A program made the translations under genes and the position numbers. DNA of 64,000 bases, from the NCBI GenBank assembly GCA_008802785.1, contig VUYT01000043.1, positions 44,364 through 108,363 of the forward strand, given 5' to 3'. The DNA is from Symmetrospora coprosmae. Taxonomy: Eukaryota; Basidiomycota; Cystobasidiomycetes; Symmetrosporaceae. Of the stretch, positions 42,931 through 53,443 are shown piece by piece; within the stretch, counting starts at the first letter, position 1, and every line of letters begins with the position of its first letter. The notes under the pieces were generated by a model. The model worked only from the letters and a program-made list of their open reading frames with translations. It ran no database searches and was not told the origin of the DNA.

Positions 42931-45114
42931 ATGCAGCAACGACTACCAGAAGAGGCGCTGGAGGGCGTCGCCTCCCACCTCGGCTATCAAGCTCTCAAGA
43001 AGCTCTCTCTCACTTGTCGCGACCTCCACCGCATCGTCCTCCCCGACCTCTTCGGCGTTCTCGATCTAGGAAAGCGCGATCCGGCTGAGCTGGAGCAGCT
43101 GCATTCCGACCTCTTCGATTCAACCGACGACAGCCAGAAGTCGCTGGGCAACATGCACATCAAGCGTGTACAGGTTCAAATGATTGAGGAGCTGTGCGAG
43201 CCAGTGCCGCGCGACGAGGATGGCGAACCTGTCTTGCCGGCCGACACAGGCACTGGCGAAACCGAGGCCGAGCTTGTCCAGCGACAGAAGTGGGTCGATC
43301 GCTGCCTCGACGCCATCAAATCCATTGGTACGCTTCAAGTTGAGCTCTGCCTGATGGGTCTGGACGACAACACGCTTTTCGACGATGTGTTCCTTCCGGC
43401 GCTCGCCACGACCGTTCAGCGCGTCTCATCGAAGATCGACAAGGTAGAGCTGGCCATCGACTCCTTCGGTCTGTGCACGCACAACGAGGAGGGCAAGGTG
43501 CGCACGAGCGCCAAGCTCGCAGGCATCCTCGCCGTCTTTCCACCTACCAAGCTTGCTGTCGTCTACCTCAACGGGCTTCATCTCGCTCCTTCGGCCCCGG
43601 GCGGCATCGACGCTATGCGGTCGCATCTCACTTCGTCCAACCTTACTAAGCTGACAATGCGAGACATCAGCGGCGACTTTGCCAACTGGCGTCCAGTCGC
43701 TCTGCGTCACTTGACAGCCTCGTGGACGTCACCAAGCTCTACCGACACCTCCGCAGACTTCCGTACGGCATTCCAGATCATGGAACTATCGGCCTTCACC
43801 CTTGCAAGCCTGCGATTGGAGAATCTGGGCGGTGTCGACTACTCGGGAATCCACCTGACCTCTCGTGCCTTCGCTCTCCCGGAAATGCGGAAGTGCGGCA
43901 TCGTCGATGGAAGTGTCGGCGCAGGTTCGGTTCTCGATGCTCTGCTTGAGTGGACTACCATGCCTATCTTGGTGGACCTGGATCTGGAGAGCGATGACAT
44001 CGCTCACGACCTTTCTCACATGCTGGAGAAGGTGCCGTGTCTCAGCCGTCTCTCCCTCTCGCAAGGCAGGCATTACCTGCACTCCGGACAGACACCCGCG
44101 GAGATTGGTAAGGGCAGTGATGGCTACGATAAGACCGTCGCTGCATGCGCCAAAGCAGGGATCAGTCTCGTCACCAACTATAGCTGCCAGCGATGCGATA
44201 GCAGCATCGAGCTGGAAGATCAGCTGCAACGCATCGCAACCATTGCGGAGCACCTTGAGACGCTCACTTTGGCTGTCAACTCCGCTGCCATCTGCGGACT
44301 AGCAAGCATGGCGCCTATCGAGCTTCCAGCACTCCGCAGGCTGTCTATCGGCATCACCGACTCTGCGTCTGTTATGCCTGCCGATCATGCAGCCGATTCA
44401 GAGGAGCCGATCGCCTCGAGCACCTCGTACGCACGCTTCTTGGGTAGTCTGGACGCGCCCCGCCTCAATAGCCTCGAAGCCACCTTCTTCGTTCAGCAAG
44501 CTCACGACCCTTTCGTGCGAGAGCTGCACGACCTTCTCGCGGCTGGCCAACACCCTCATCTGGAGGCACTCGAGGGCGCCATCGTTGCCGGATTCAGCGC
44601 GTCGACGGACGAGCTTGTCAAAGAAATGCAGAATCTACACGACATTTGTCGAGAGAGAGGGGTCGACACGGCAGGCTTGCGCTTCATCAGCAGGTCGGAG
44701 CTCGTCTGTGCCCATCACCATCACCACCACGACGAGCACGACCACGAGCTTGAGGATGGCGACTCGGAGAGTCCTGAAGGAGCAGACCTAGATGACGAAG
44801 ATGCCTGGACGGACGAAGATGACGAGCAACAGCTGGAAGATGACGATGCCTGGACAGACGAAGACTCGGATGTGGAGCTCGATGAGGAGGCCGAGATCGG
44901 CGAGATCGGAGAAGACGACTTTGAGTATGGTGCATGCACATGTGGACACGAGCAAGCCTACCTGGAGGAGCTTGTCGAGACGCCTACCGCGGAAAGTCAC
45001 CTGACGGCAGATACTGATGAGGGCTGCTCCGATACGCACTCAGTGCACTCCGACGGCAAGTCAGCCTGCAGTGTCGCAGATAGCAGTGGTAGTTGGTACA
45101 CCGACCTCGAGTAG
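42931..45114 (+). CDS. F-box-like protein D, intronless, with His/acidic tail
   Basis: Single exon, 727 aa, ATG at 42931. The N terminus RLPEEALEGVASHLGYQALK then LSLTCRDLHRIVLPDLFGVL is an F-box-like module; the segment equivalent to the family's first intron is uninterrupted, as is the region equivalent to the last intron (LHDICRERGVDTAGLRF). The body is leucine-rich. After residue about 590 the protein gains a tail absent from A-C: a run of six His, then acidic repeats around DDEDAWTDEDD and DDDAWTDEDSD, a CTCGH motif, and a Ser-rich end. The tail could bind metal or basic partners, but that is speculation. Intron loss or retroposition followed by tail acquisition would explain the structure. 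Confidence 0.75.
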   Translation: MQQRLPEEALEGVASHLGYQALKKLSLTCRDLHRIVLPDLFGVLDLGKRDPAELEQLHSDLFDSTDDSQKSLGNMHIKRVQVQMIEELCEPVPRDEDGEPVLPADTGTGETEAELVQRQKWVDRCLDAIKSIGTLQVELCLMGLDDNTLFDDVFLPALATTVQRVSSKIDKVELAIDSFGLCTHNEEGKVRTSAKLAGILAVFPPTKLAVVYLNGLHLAPSAPGGIDAMRSHLTSSNLTKLTMRDISGDFANWRPVALRHLTASWTSPSSTDTSADFRTAFQIMELSAFTLASLRLENLGGVDYSGIHLTSRAFALPEMRKCGIVDGSVGAGSVLDALLEWTTMPILVDLDLESDDIAHDLSHMLEKVPCLSRLSLSQGRHYLHSGQTPAEIGKGSDGYDKTVAACAKAGISLVTNYSCQRCDSSIELEDQLQRIATIAEHLETLTLAVNSAAICGLASMAPIELPALRRLSIGITDSASVMPADHAADSEEPIASSTSYARFLGSLDAPRLNSLEATFFVQQAHDPFVRELHDLLAAGQHPHLEALEGAIVAGFSASTDELVKEMQNLHDICRERGVDTAGLRFISRSELVCAHHHHHHDEHDHELEDGDSESPEGADLDDEDAWTDEDDEQQLEDDDAWTDEDSDVELDEEAEIGEIGEDDFEYGACTCGHEQAYLEELVETPTAESHLTADTDEGCSDTHSVHSDGKSACSVADSSGSWYTDLE

Positions 45115-45273
45115 ACTCCGGCAGATTGCCCTCTCAGTCAGACACCCTGAAGATACCTTAGAAACTGGCCCCCAGCCGCACGACGGCCTGACGCAATGCA
45201 ACGGGATTATTCGCCGTACGAGTGATACTGCAGTACTCGATACATGATTTCATCATAGCTGATGTTTACACAT

Positions 45274-46895
45274 TCACTTGATTGGCTTGGGGAGCGTATC
45301 CTCGGGGATCGTGCCCACGTCAGGAGGCTGATTTAGCCCTCCGACCTGGCCAACCGCCTCTCCTCGCCCTGCATCATCGCCGGCCTGTCCCGGCTCTGGC
45401 ATCGTACCACTCTTGTCCATCTGTGCCACCATCTCGTCTGCTCCCTTGAGCGGGTCTCGGATCATCTGGTTGCTCGAGCCACTGCAGACATCGCCGCAAC
45501 GATAGTCAGCTCAGGGTACCGCTTTAGCTTGTTCAGGTAACTGGAATGTCCTCACATTCCCGCCTCGTTCTTTGGCAGCTTATCGACTACGGCGGAGTAA
45601 GGGGAGGCAGAGGTAGATGAGCGCGGTGCGCTGCCACTCGGCACGCCGCCACCCGAAGTAGAACTAGAGTACTGATAGGAGGTCTGGTACGAGTCTGGCT
45701 CGGGAGTCCCGATGATATGCGTGTAGGTAGCGCTGTGTCAGGGTCCGATGTCAGTCCCATCCGACGAAGGCATGCGCGTACAGCATCAGCTTACGAAGGT
45801 CCAGCATTCGGCGCGAACGACGGGGAGTGGATGCCGCTCTTGGGATCGACGGCGCGGGACCCAGGTGCGGTAGCAGTGCCAGTCGGCCTCTTCTCCATGG
45901 CTGGGCCTTGCCCCGCATTTGTCTGGTTCCCGGACGCCTTCACTGGCTTCTTCTTATCGCCATCGATGTTGCCTTTCTTGCTTGGAAGAGAAGCGTTGTC
46001 CTTAACTGCAGGCATCTTGTCGCCCTCACCAGCTGGGTGGTGCGGCAGGTGCGGCGTCTGCTCGGCGCCCGTTCCGGTATCCTTGGACTTTCGCGCGCCT
46101 TTGTCGACTGCCTCCTCGGGAACGGACGAAGGGTAGCGCAGACGGGCGTACGTGTGGAAGCCAGATCCGGCAGATGGTCCCTTGCCAATGACGTTCTTGA
46201 CGAATTGGCCAGCGCCTTTGAGGGTGCCCGCAACTGGCGCTTCCTCCTTGGCACCCATGCCCTCTCCGGCCTGCTGGCCCTCATGTCCGCCGAAGCCGCC
46301 TCCGACCTCTGCAAGACCCTCATTCAGTATCAGCCACCGCTGACAGGCCAGAACAGCTGACAGCCACTCACGGTCTCCCTTCTGACCAGGCTGGTATCCG
46401 CTGCCCTCGGGAGTTGCCGCAGCCTTGCGCTGCGCCTCCGAGGCTCCTGTGCTCTTGCCGTGTGCCATATTGACGGCATCACCAGCCGAGCCTGAATCGC
46501 TCTGGCCGTCCTTCTGCTCGGCAGCGGCCGTGACAGCCTCGGTGTGGAGATCCTGCGCTCCTCTGGCATCGTTAGACCTGTCGAGCGAGTGCTACGATGA
46601 TATCACAGAATATGGGGTGGGACGTCAGTGCGTTGCGGGGCCGCTTCATTTCACCACGGCCGTTTCCGGAAGATCGGCTGGGACACACCTTCTGACCAGC
46701 GACCGTCTCCTTCTGGTTAGCACTGATGGCGTCCTGGTGCGACTTGTCCTGTGCAGCGTCTGCGTCGTTGCCAATGGATGTCTCTGTGATCTTGCTCGAC
46801 GCGAGCCTGATGCGAGCGAGTCCCGCCGAGCGAGCACCGGCACCACCGGCACCAGCTCCAGCGACGACGCGGTTGAAGGCAGTCAGTCTGTACAT
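45274..46895 (-). CDS. Unrecognised mitochondrial-type protein
   Basis: Exons 46689-46895, 46372-46591, 45795-46308, 45556-45732 and 45274-45481; 441 aa, phases consistent. The N terminus MYRLTAFNRVVAGAGAGGAG and onward ARIRLASSK is a convincing mitochondrial presequence. The rest is polar, Gly/Ala/Lys/Asp-rich and probably disordered (GGGFGGHEGQQAGEGMGAKE, then GFHTYARLRYPSS). A C-terminal segment, SSNQMIRDPLKGADEMVAQMD, may be the most ordered piece. I do not recognise the family; composition resembles fungal mitochondrial hypothetical proteins of unknown role. The acceptor of exon 2 (CGTAG at 46592-46596) is chosen because the nearer one gives a stop. It is convergent with gene D. Confidence 0.62.
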
Positions 46896-47242
46896 TGTTG
46901 CGATGGTGGGGTGACGTGTGTGCGTATGATACCGAGGATATCGCAGTGTCCGGAACGAAAGAAGCGACAGAGAGTGAGCGAGTCGCTCGTCGCCCGATGA
47001 GGCTGAGCCGGTGACGCAGCGCGATCGACCGCCGGACCCCAGACCCATCAGGTCGCGTCAATGACTACTTCTGCACGGCATTGCGGGCAGGCAAAGCACC
47101 ATCTGGGATGCACAACAACGAATTGTACTGCTGGCCGCAAGCAGCTCCCTCCCAAACTCCGTGATTTTGGCTGTGAAGGCCGGCGCGTTCCTCCTCCACT
47201 CCGGTCGCCGCCTCATCCAGGTGCACGTATCGCCGGCTTGTC
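46896..47242. other. Intergenic, no supported gene
   Basis: 347 bp between the mitochondrial-type gene start and the helicase-RING gene stop, both minus strand. No coding signal beyond chance open frames. Confidence 0.5.
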
Positions 47243-50200
47243 TCACTCCTCCTCGCTGTCGGTCCCAGTGATATCGATAAACTGACCCTGCGACCCGTTC
47301 GGCCGATGACCTACGCCCGCCGGTCCCGCCCGCTCGTCTCCATCGTATTCGCGCATGAAGGCTCGCTCCGGGTCGTTCTTCCTGAGCTCGGCGACTTTGA
47401 GCAGGATGCGCTGTAGGTTGACCCGGTGCTCCCTCTCGAGAAGGACACTGGACATGTCCTCAAGGTTGCTCTGCTCGCCTGCTAGCAATCCAGATTCTGA
47501 CCGGTTGCGCTTCAAGCCAGTCTTCCCGCTGCCTGACCCCACTGCGCTCGGCACGGCCGCAATCGCGCCCAGATCCCCCTTCTGCCCTGCTGCATTCTGG
47601 CTTGACGAAGTGCTCGACGCAGCTGCTCGCGAGAAGAGCTCGTGCCCCTGCTTGAGCGACAGCAAGGCGATGCGCTCGTCGACAGTATCCCTGACCACGT
47701 ACTGGAAGACGGTCGTGCGAACTCGCTGTCCGATGCGGTGGACTCGCGCGATGGCCTGCTTCTCGAGACCGGGCTGCAGGAGCGGCTCGATGAGGAAGAC
47801 GTACTGTGCCGAGACGAGATTTAGACCGGCGGCCTGGCTGGCAGCGTGAAGGATGAAGACGGTGCAGTCCGGGTTATCTCGGAACTCGATAATGGCCTTC
47901 TCTCGGTCGCGCTTGGTCTTGGAGCTGCCCTCGAGCCTCACACACCCGATGCCCTCCGTACGCATGGCTGATGCGAGGACATCGACGGCATAGGACCAGC
48001 CCGAGTAGACGAGGATCTTGGCGTCCGTCGCGGGCACACCTGAGGAGGTTTGGCCCTCTGCGTCTCGTGCGCGCTCCTTGCCTTTGCCCTTGCCCTTCGC
48101 TCCCGACCCAGACGACGCGTTACGGGAGTCGGCTTCTTCGATGGCCTCCAGATGCTTGTCCTTGAGGTACCGGATGTGCTTCAAGACCGTATCGAGTTTA
48201 CTGCCTAAGGGTCTGCCCCGCAACTCGACCGCCCCGATGGCCCCCAAGTCGCGCGCCGGAAGCAGGTTGAGTTCTTCGAGTGGGTTCCCGTCGTCTGCAT
48301 TCAGAGCAGCATCGTGCCCGTTCACTGCAGCTGATCGGGAAGAGCTAGCCTCAGTCGGTCCCTGAGTTGTGTTGGCGACATGGACGCTCTCGGTCGATGT
48401 TACGTTGACGGAATTGCCAGCGTCTGCCTCCTCGGCTCCTTCTTCCTTCTTGACCTCTGGCAAAGACGCCTTCTTTGCGAAACTGATCTTGTGCCACGAG
48501 TCTGCCTGCGCAAGGCTCTCGCGGCACACCGGGCAGGTCTGTGTTCCTGAAGCTCGCAACCAGCCGGTGAGGCAGAGCTCGTGATATATGTGACCGCAAG
48601 CAGTAAGTACAGCTATCAAATAGAAGGTGCAATACAAGTCAGCACGGCACTCTGACAGCTTGTTGGCACTCGGCCTCACCCTGCCCAGTCTGGGTTGCGG
48701 TGCAGATGAGACAGTCATCCTCGTGATTCTCCTTCTGAAGTCCTTCTAGGAATCGTCGTCGTGCTGCGTAGGCTTGCTGAGCGACCTTGTGCTTCTTCTC
48801 CTCGGCGAGGTATTTCTGGTTCGCAAGCAGGAGTGCGGCGGGCTGCTTTTGGGCCTTAGTCAACTCTGCGACTGAGTCTGAGAATTCCTGCAGGCCGCGG
48901 TAGTAAGTGACACGGGCTAAAACAAGACCGAGACATCAGCTCGGCCTGCCCGAGTATCTATCCAGGAGGACCAGTGGCGCACCGTTGTAGACGTCTGTCA
49001 AAATGCTCATCTCCGACTTGAGGGCGTCGGCAACTTTCTCCTTCTCGGCGAGTATCTTGCGGATTCTCTTGCACTCATCCTCGGCGATGGTGATTTCCTG
49101 GGCCAGCACTTCGCCCTCCTTGACGGAGTTGAGGTCCTTCAGGAAGCTCTTCAGGCTTGTGCCACTGCGCAGCTTGCCTTTGACACTCGCATCGACGACC
49201 TTCTTCCGCTCCATGTCCAGCTCGTAACGGAGCTTGGCGGCAGGGTTGGCAGGTTCTGCCACGGCTGTTGCTGCTTTCTTGACGGCGGCCAGACCTGCCT
49301 GCTGCTTGTAGAGGCTGCGCTTGGAGGCTGCTTCGACTGGCTGTGCCTGCGGGATCTCCTGCGCGAACGTGGCTAGCACGGCATCGGCTTGCGCCTGTTC
49401 CTGGTCAGCCAGGGCTGATCTGGTTCCCGTCACCAACTGGACCCAATCGTTCTCGAGGTAGCCGAGGTACTCGATATGGATGTCCAGCTTCTCTTGGATC
49501 TCCGCTTTGTTCTGGTATTCTTCGGCTGATACTGGGTCCACAGAGCGTGGAAGCAGATTCAGGCTTGCGCACAGCATGAAGAGGCACCAGAATACCGCTC
49601 ACCATCATCCTCGCTCAGTGGGGTCGACAGCATCTCGCTCACCCCTGACGAACATGAGATATGACACTCAGCCTTGTTCGGGAGCCGGAAAAACAAGAGC
49701 GGACACGCTGCTCACCTCCTCTCCATTTGAGCATCAGCGCTCCGATATCGCTCGCTTCCTCGGACAGCTCTTCGATGTTGTCAAAGATGGATGCGGTCCG
49801 AAGACCAGGCTTGATCTGGCTCTTGCTGATGTTGACAGAGTTGACACTGATGGGCTTGGCTCGCATGCGGCTATTCATCTTCTCGACTTTCTTCGAAGTG
49901 TGCTGCTCGTCCGAGAGCAGGACCGACTTCCGGAGGGTCTCGGCCTCACCGTACATGGCGTCTTCGTCCTCCTTCTGACCGAGCTCAAAGTGTGCGTTGC
50001 TGCGTCGGGTAGAGCATCTCAGCCTTTGGCGCAGTCTCAGTGGGCTTTCCACATGTAGCTCACCCGCAGAAAAAGACAGCCGAGTGCAGCACGATGACCA
50101 CCTCTCGCAAGCGGAGCTGCAGAGCAGCTGCACGGCGGCCAAGTTGAGTGGTCTGAGGCAAGCGGCGTCTGGTCAGAGCATGTACAGCTAGCCGGTCATC

Positions 50201-53200
50201 AATCTTCGCTTAACCTACGTCTTCTTCCCTTTCTTTTGCTTGCTCAATGGCTTCTTTGACGGTGTCTCTGAAGGAGCCCAGGAAGGAGTGCCTGTTCGCG
50301 TTTGCGGGATCGCTGCCCGAACGACTTCGAGACTCGCGGCCGTCGGCAGTAGGAGGCAGGAGGCGCAGAAGCTCGTCTGCAAAGGCCGGGTACCGAAAAA
50401 TCATCAGCACCTGACAGTGCCTCGAGCCATGGAAGCCACATACTGTGGATGTCTTCGGCCAGGGTGCGGAGTGCTTGGCGCGCCGGCATTAGGATGTCCA
50501 GTGCCTCCTGATGTCTCTTGGAGTTGTCCTTCTCGTACGCAAGCCGGTAGGCGCGCTGCACTTGGGCATTGGCTGCGTCACGCTGGTGCACGTGGAGCTC
50601 GGCCACATGCTTGTCGCGCATTACCTGCAGCACCTGCTCGAGGCTTTGTACTACATTCGAGATCTTGGCGACTTTCTGCCCGGCTTTGACCGGCTGCGCT
50701 TCCGTGGCTGCTGCGTGGAAGCAAGATTGTCGGAGGAGGTGCAGCCATCGTGTCTGTACGAGTATCAAACAGACGCATTGAGCGGATGTACTGCGAGATG
50801 CAAAGGACCCTTCCAGTCTCCCCGGACGGTGTACTCACCACAGTCGCTGCATCAAGCGACCAGTCTTCTGTAACGAAGTCGGTCGTGTTCATAGCAAGCT
50901 CCAGCTGCGTGACCGCGTCCTGGTAGCGATTCTTGTAGTTGAAGAGCTCGACTCGAGTCAAGCGGACAGGAACGATAAAGCGCGACTGGTCAGGCAAGAC
51001 GAGCTCGTCCTGAATCTGCGACTTGACGGTCCGAATTCCGATGCGTGAGATAAGTCGAGTGAAGATTTCGGCGTTCACTGGCTGGAGCAAGCGAGAGAAC
51101 TTGCGGCGATCCGTGCCATATTCTGGGATGCGCAGGAACTGTAGCAGACCGGCGAGGTCCTCAATTGTCTGCCTGATGGGCGTACCGGACACTGCGACGG
51201 AAAATTTGCGCGGGATGAGGGAGGCTGTCTCCGAGATTGCGGATGTCGTGCTGGCAGCCATCTGGGCTTCGTCGATGACGACACGAAGCCAATCAAGGCA
51301 GACAAACAGAGGTCGACGATAGCTGACTCGCTCATGCTCTGGCAGGTGGGCTTTGCCGCGCGTATTGTGGATGCGAGGCTTTCGTGCAGTCTTGACTTCG
51401 GACGCAAACACGTCGTACGTGGTGAGCACTACGTTGTAAGTGAGTGCGACTTGGACGTTGTCGACGCTCGAGTCCGGGAACGTCTCCTTCATTCCCTCGT
51501 ATCGGAGGACCCGCAATCCCGGTGCATGCTTCTTGAATTCAGACATCCACTGCGAGACGATGGCGGTAGGGCAGACGAGGAGGGTGAGACCGGACGGCTG
51601 CACCATCTGGGTAATCTCATTGTCGAGATAGGGTGCCTGCTTCGAACGCTCATCATCTCGATGGAGGAGGATGAGCGAGAGGATCTCAACCGTCTTGCCG
51701 AGACCTGAGCGTGTCAGGCGAGCATTCAGTCAGCTCGTCCGGGCACCATGTTACCAGAATCAGGAGCGCTTACCCATCTCTTCGGCAAGGATCGAGCCCT
51801 CGCACCTGGCAGCCTTTGACAGTGGCTCAGCCGCGGAAATCCGGAAGTCCAGCGTGTTGATCCACATTGCGTCTCGTCCGTCGTCCGACTTGAGCTGTTC
51901 CCACTGCGTGCTGAGCATTGCTTCACCAGTAGAAATAGCTCCGATATAGTGCAAGCCCTCCTCATCACTTCCGGCGATCTTCTGACCTTCTCTTGAGAGC
52001 AACCACTCAAGGGACCTGGACTGGAAAGGGAGGCTGCAGTATGCAGCAATGTGAGTTGAGGCGAGTCAGTTGCGGCATTGACTTGGTTCGAGCGCCCAGC
52101 GACCCACAGCGTCGAAGTCAGGCCTGAAACAGACACCAGGCGATGCGCGGCGGCTTCGTTGTCATCGTCTGGCCTGGCCCGTCCTTTGCCCTTCCTGTCG
52201 CTGTGTCGACTGCTCGAAGGGTCACCAGACGCTGGAGGAATCGGAGGTCGGGGCAGACACGCGTAGAACCAGTTCACGTCCGTGCTCCTGTACCTGCTGC
52301 CGATGCGGTCTTCGACCTCAGCCACGGCGTGCGAGTCCCCTTGTGAAGGCTTGTAGACGGCCTCTAAGAGGCGATCAAGCTCCGCTTTCTCGACAGGGGA
52401 AAGGTCCCGTGCCGCCCGACGACAGTTCACGTCGATGTAGATGATCAGCTCGAGGCGGAAGTGGAGTGTCAGATTTGTACCCTGCGCCTTCTCATCCTCA
52501 TCCTCTTCGTAGCATACGCCCTCCGCCACATGAAGCTTGTGCGAGTACTTGACGATGCCGCTCTTGAACAGCCGGTCTCCGCCAGGGAACTTGTGAATCT
52601 CGCTACTGGGGATGCGTCCGATCTGCGTTCCATCGAGAGTCCGAAGGATGGGGAGGGCGGCCCCGTCGAGGTCGACGACCTCGGGATATAGAGCGGGATG
52701 CAGCTGACTCGATGCGCAAGTGTCGCCTCCGTCTAGTGCTGCGACAGTAGTCGTAGGCTGAAGCCAGACAGTGCGTTTGTACAGAGTCGCATAGTTCGGC
52801 GGTCGCACTGGCTCGGTGGTCCTGTCGTCACAGCCAGGGTCGTGCGCCCCTGTGCCGTTTCCGTTGGTCGGCTTCGCGCGCTTGCCGGAGCGAGCTAAGC
52901 CAGATGCTTTCGTTCCGAGTAACTCAATGTCGCTGTCTTCGCTCGTGTCGTCCCTGGCTCGCTTGCCCTTCTTCGCGTCCTTCGTGGCGTTGTCGATTGC
53001 CTTGAGCTCACGGAGCCGCCTCAGGGACTGCAAAGCGCGCGCGAGAGCGACTTAGCCGGAGCAGCAAGGGCAAGATTGTGCAGGCAGCCTGCTTGACGCA
53101 CTACGTGGTAGGCTGTCCCCTTGCCCTTTGCCTCTGCACCCAGGAGGGTCGCGTTAGGAAGCTGCAGTGTCGACTCGCTTGACCGTGCAGCCGCGGCCGA

Positions 53201-53209
53201 GGACGACAT
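47243..53209 (-). CDS. IRC20: SHPRH/IRC20-like SNF2 ATPase with RING E3 domain
   Basis: Multi-exon gene of about 6 kb; start ATG at 53209 (MSSSAAAARSSESTLQL), first exon 53102-53209, second starting 53027; inner exon borders were only partly resolved. SNF2 motifs are split around an intron: LPFQSRSLEWLLSREG, SILAEEM joining GLGKTVEILSLIL, VCPTAIVSQWMSEF, a DEAQ box (RVVIDEAQMAAS), SVAVSGTPIRQTIEDL. A long coiled insert follows, then a C3HC4 RING (CLIC, CGHIYHELCLTGW, CPVC) placed before the helicase C lobe, which has KILVYSGWSYAVDVLA, HAASQAAGLNLVSAQ and ARVHRIGQRVR. A RING inserted between the two ATPase lobes with a DEAQ box is the SHPRH/IRC20 arrangement; these ligases act in DNA damage tolerance and recombination control. 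Confidence 0.9.
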
Positions 53210-53443
53210 GGCGGTCTACGCAGTCGTATTTCTCGTCAAATCATGTATGTAGCCGGATCGTAAGAGTGCGTATGCTGATGCAATCAATATGCCATTGACT
53301 TCAGTTGGAAGGAAAGCGAAAGGAGGAAAGGGACGAGAAGTGGCAACACTACTGAAAGCAGTCGCGTCTCGTTCCGCCTCAATTCGCTAAATTATAGTAC
53401 AGGCAACAACCTGAAGTCTCTGCTACTCGTATCTTGACGATAT

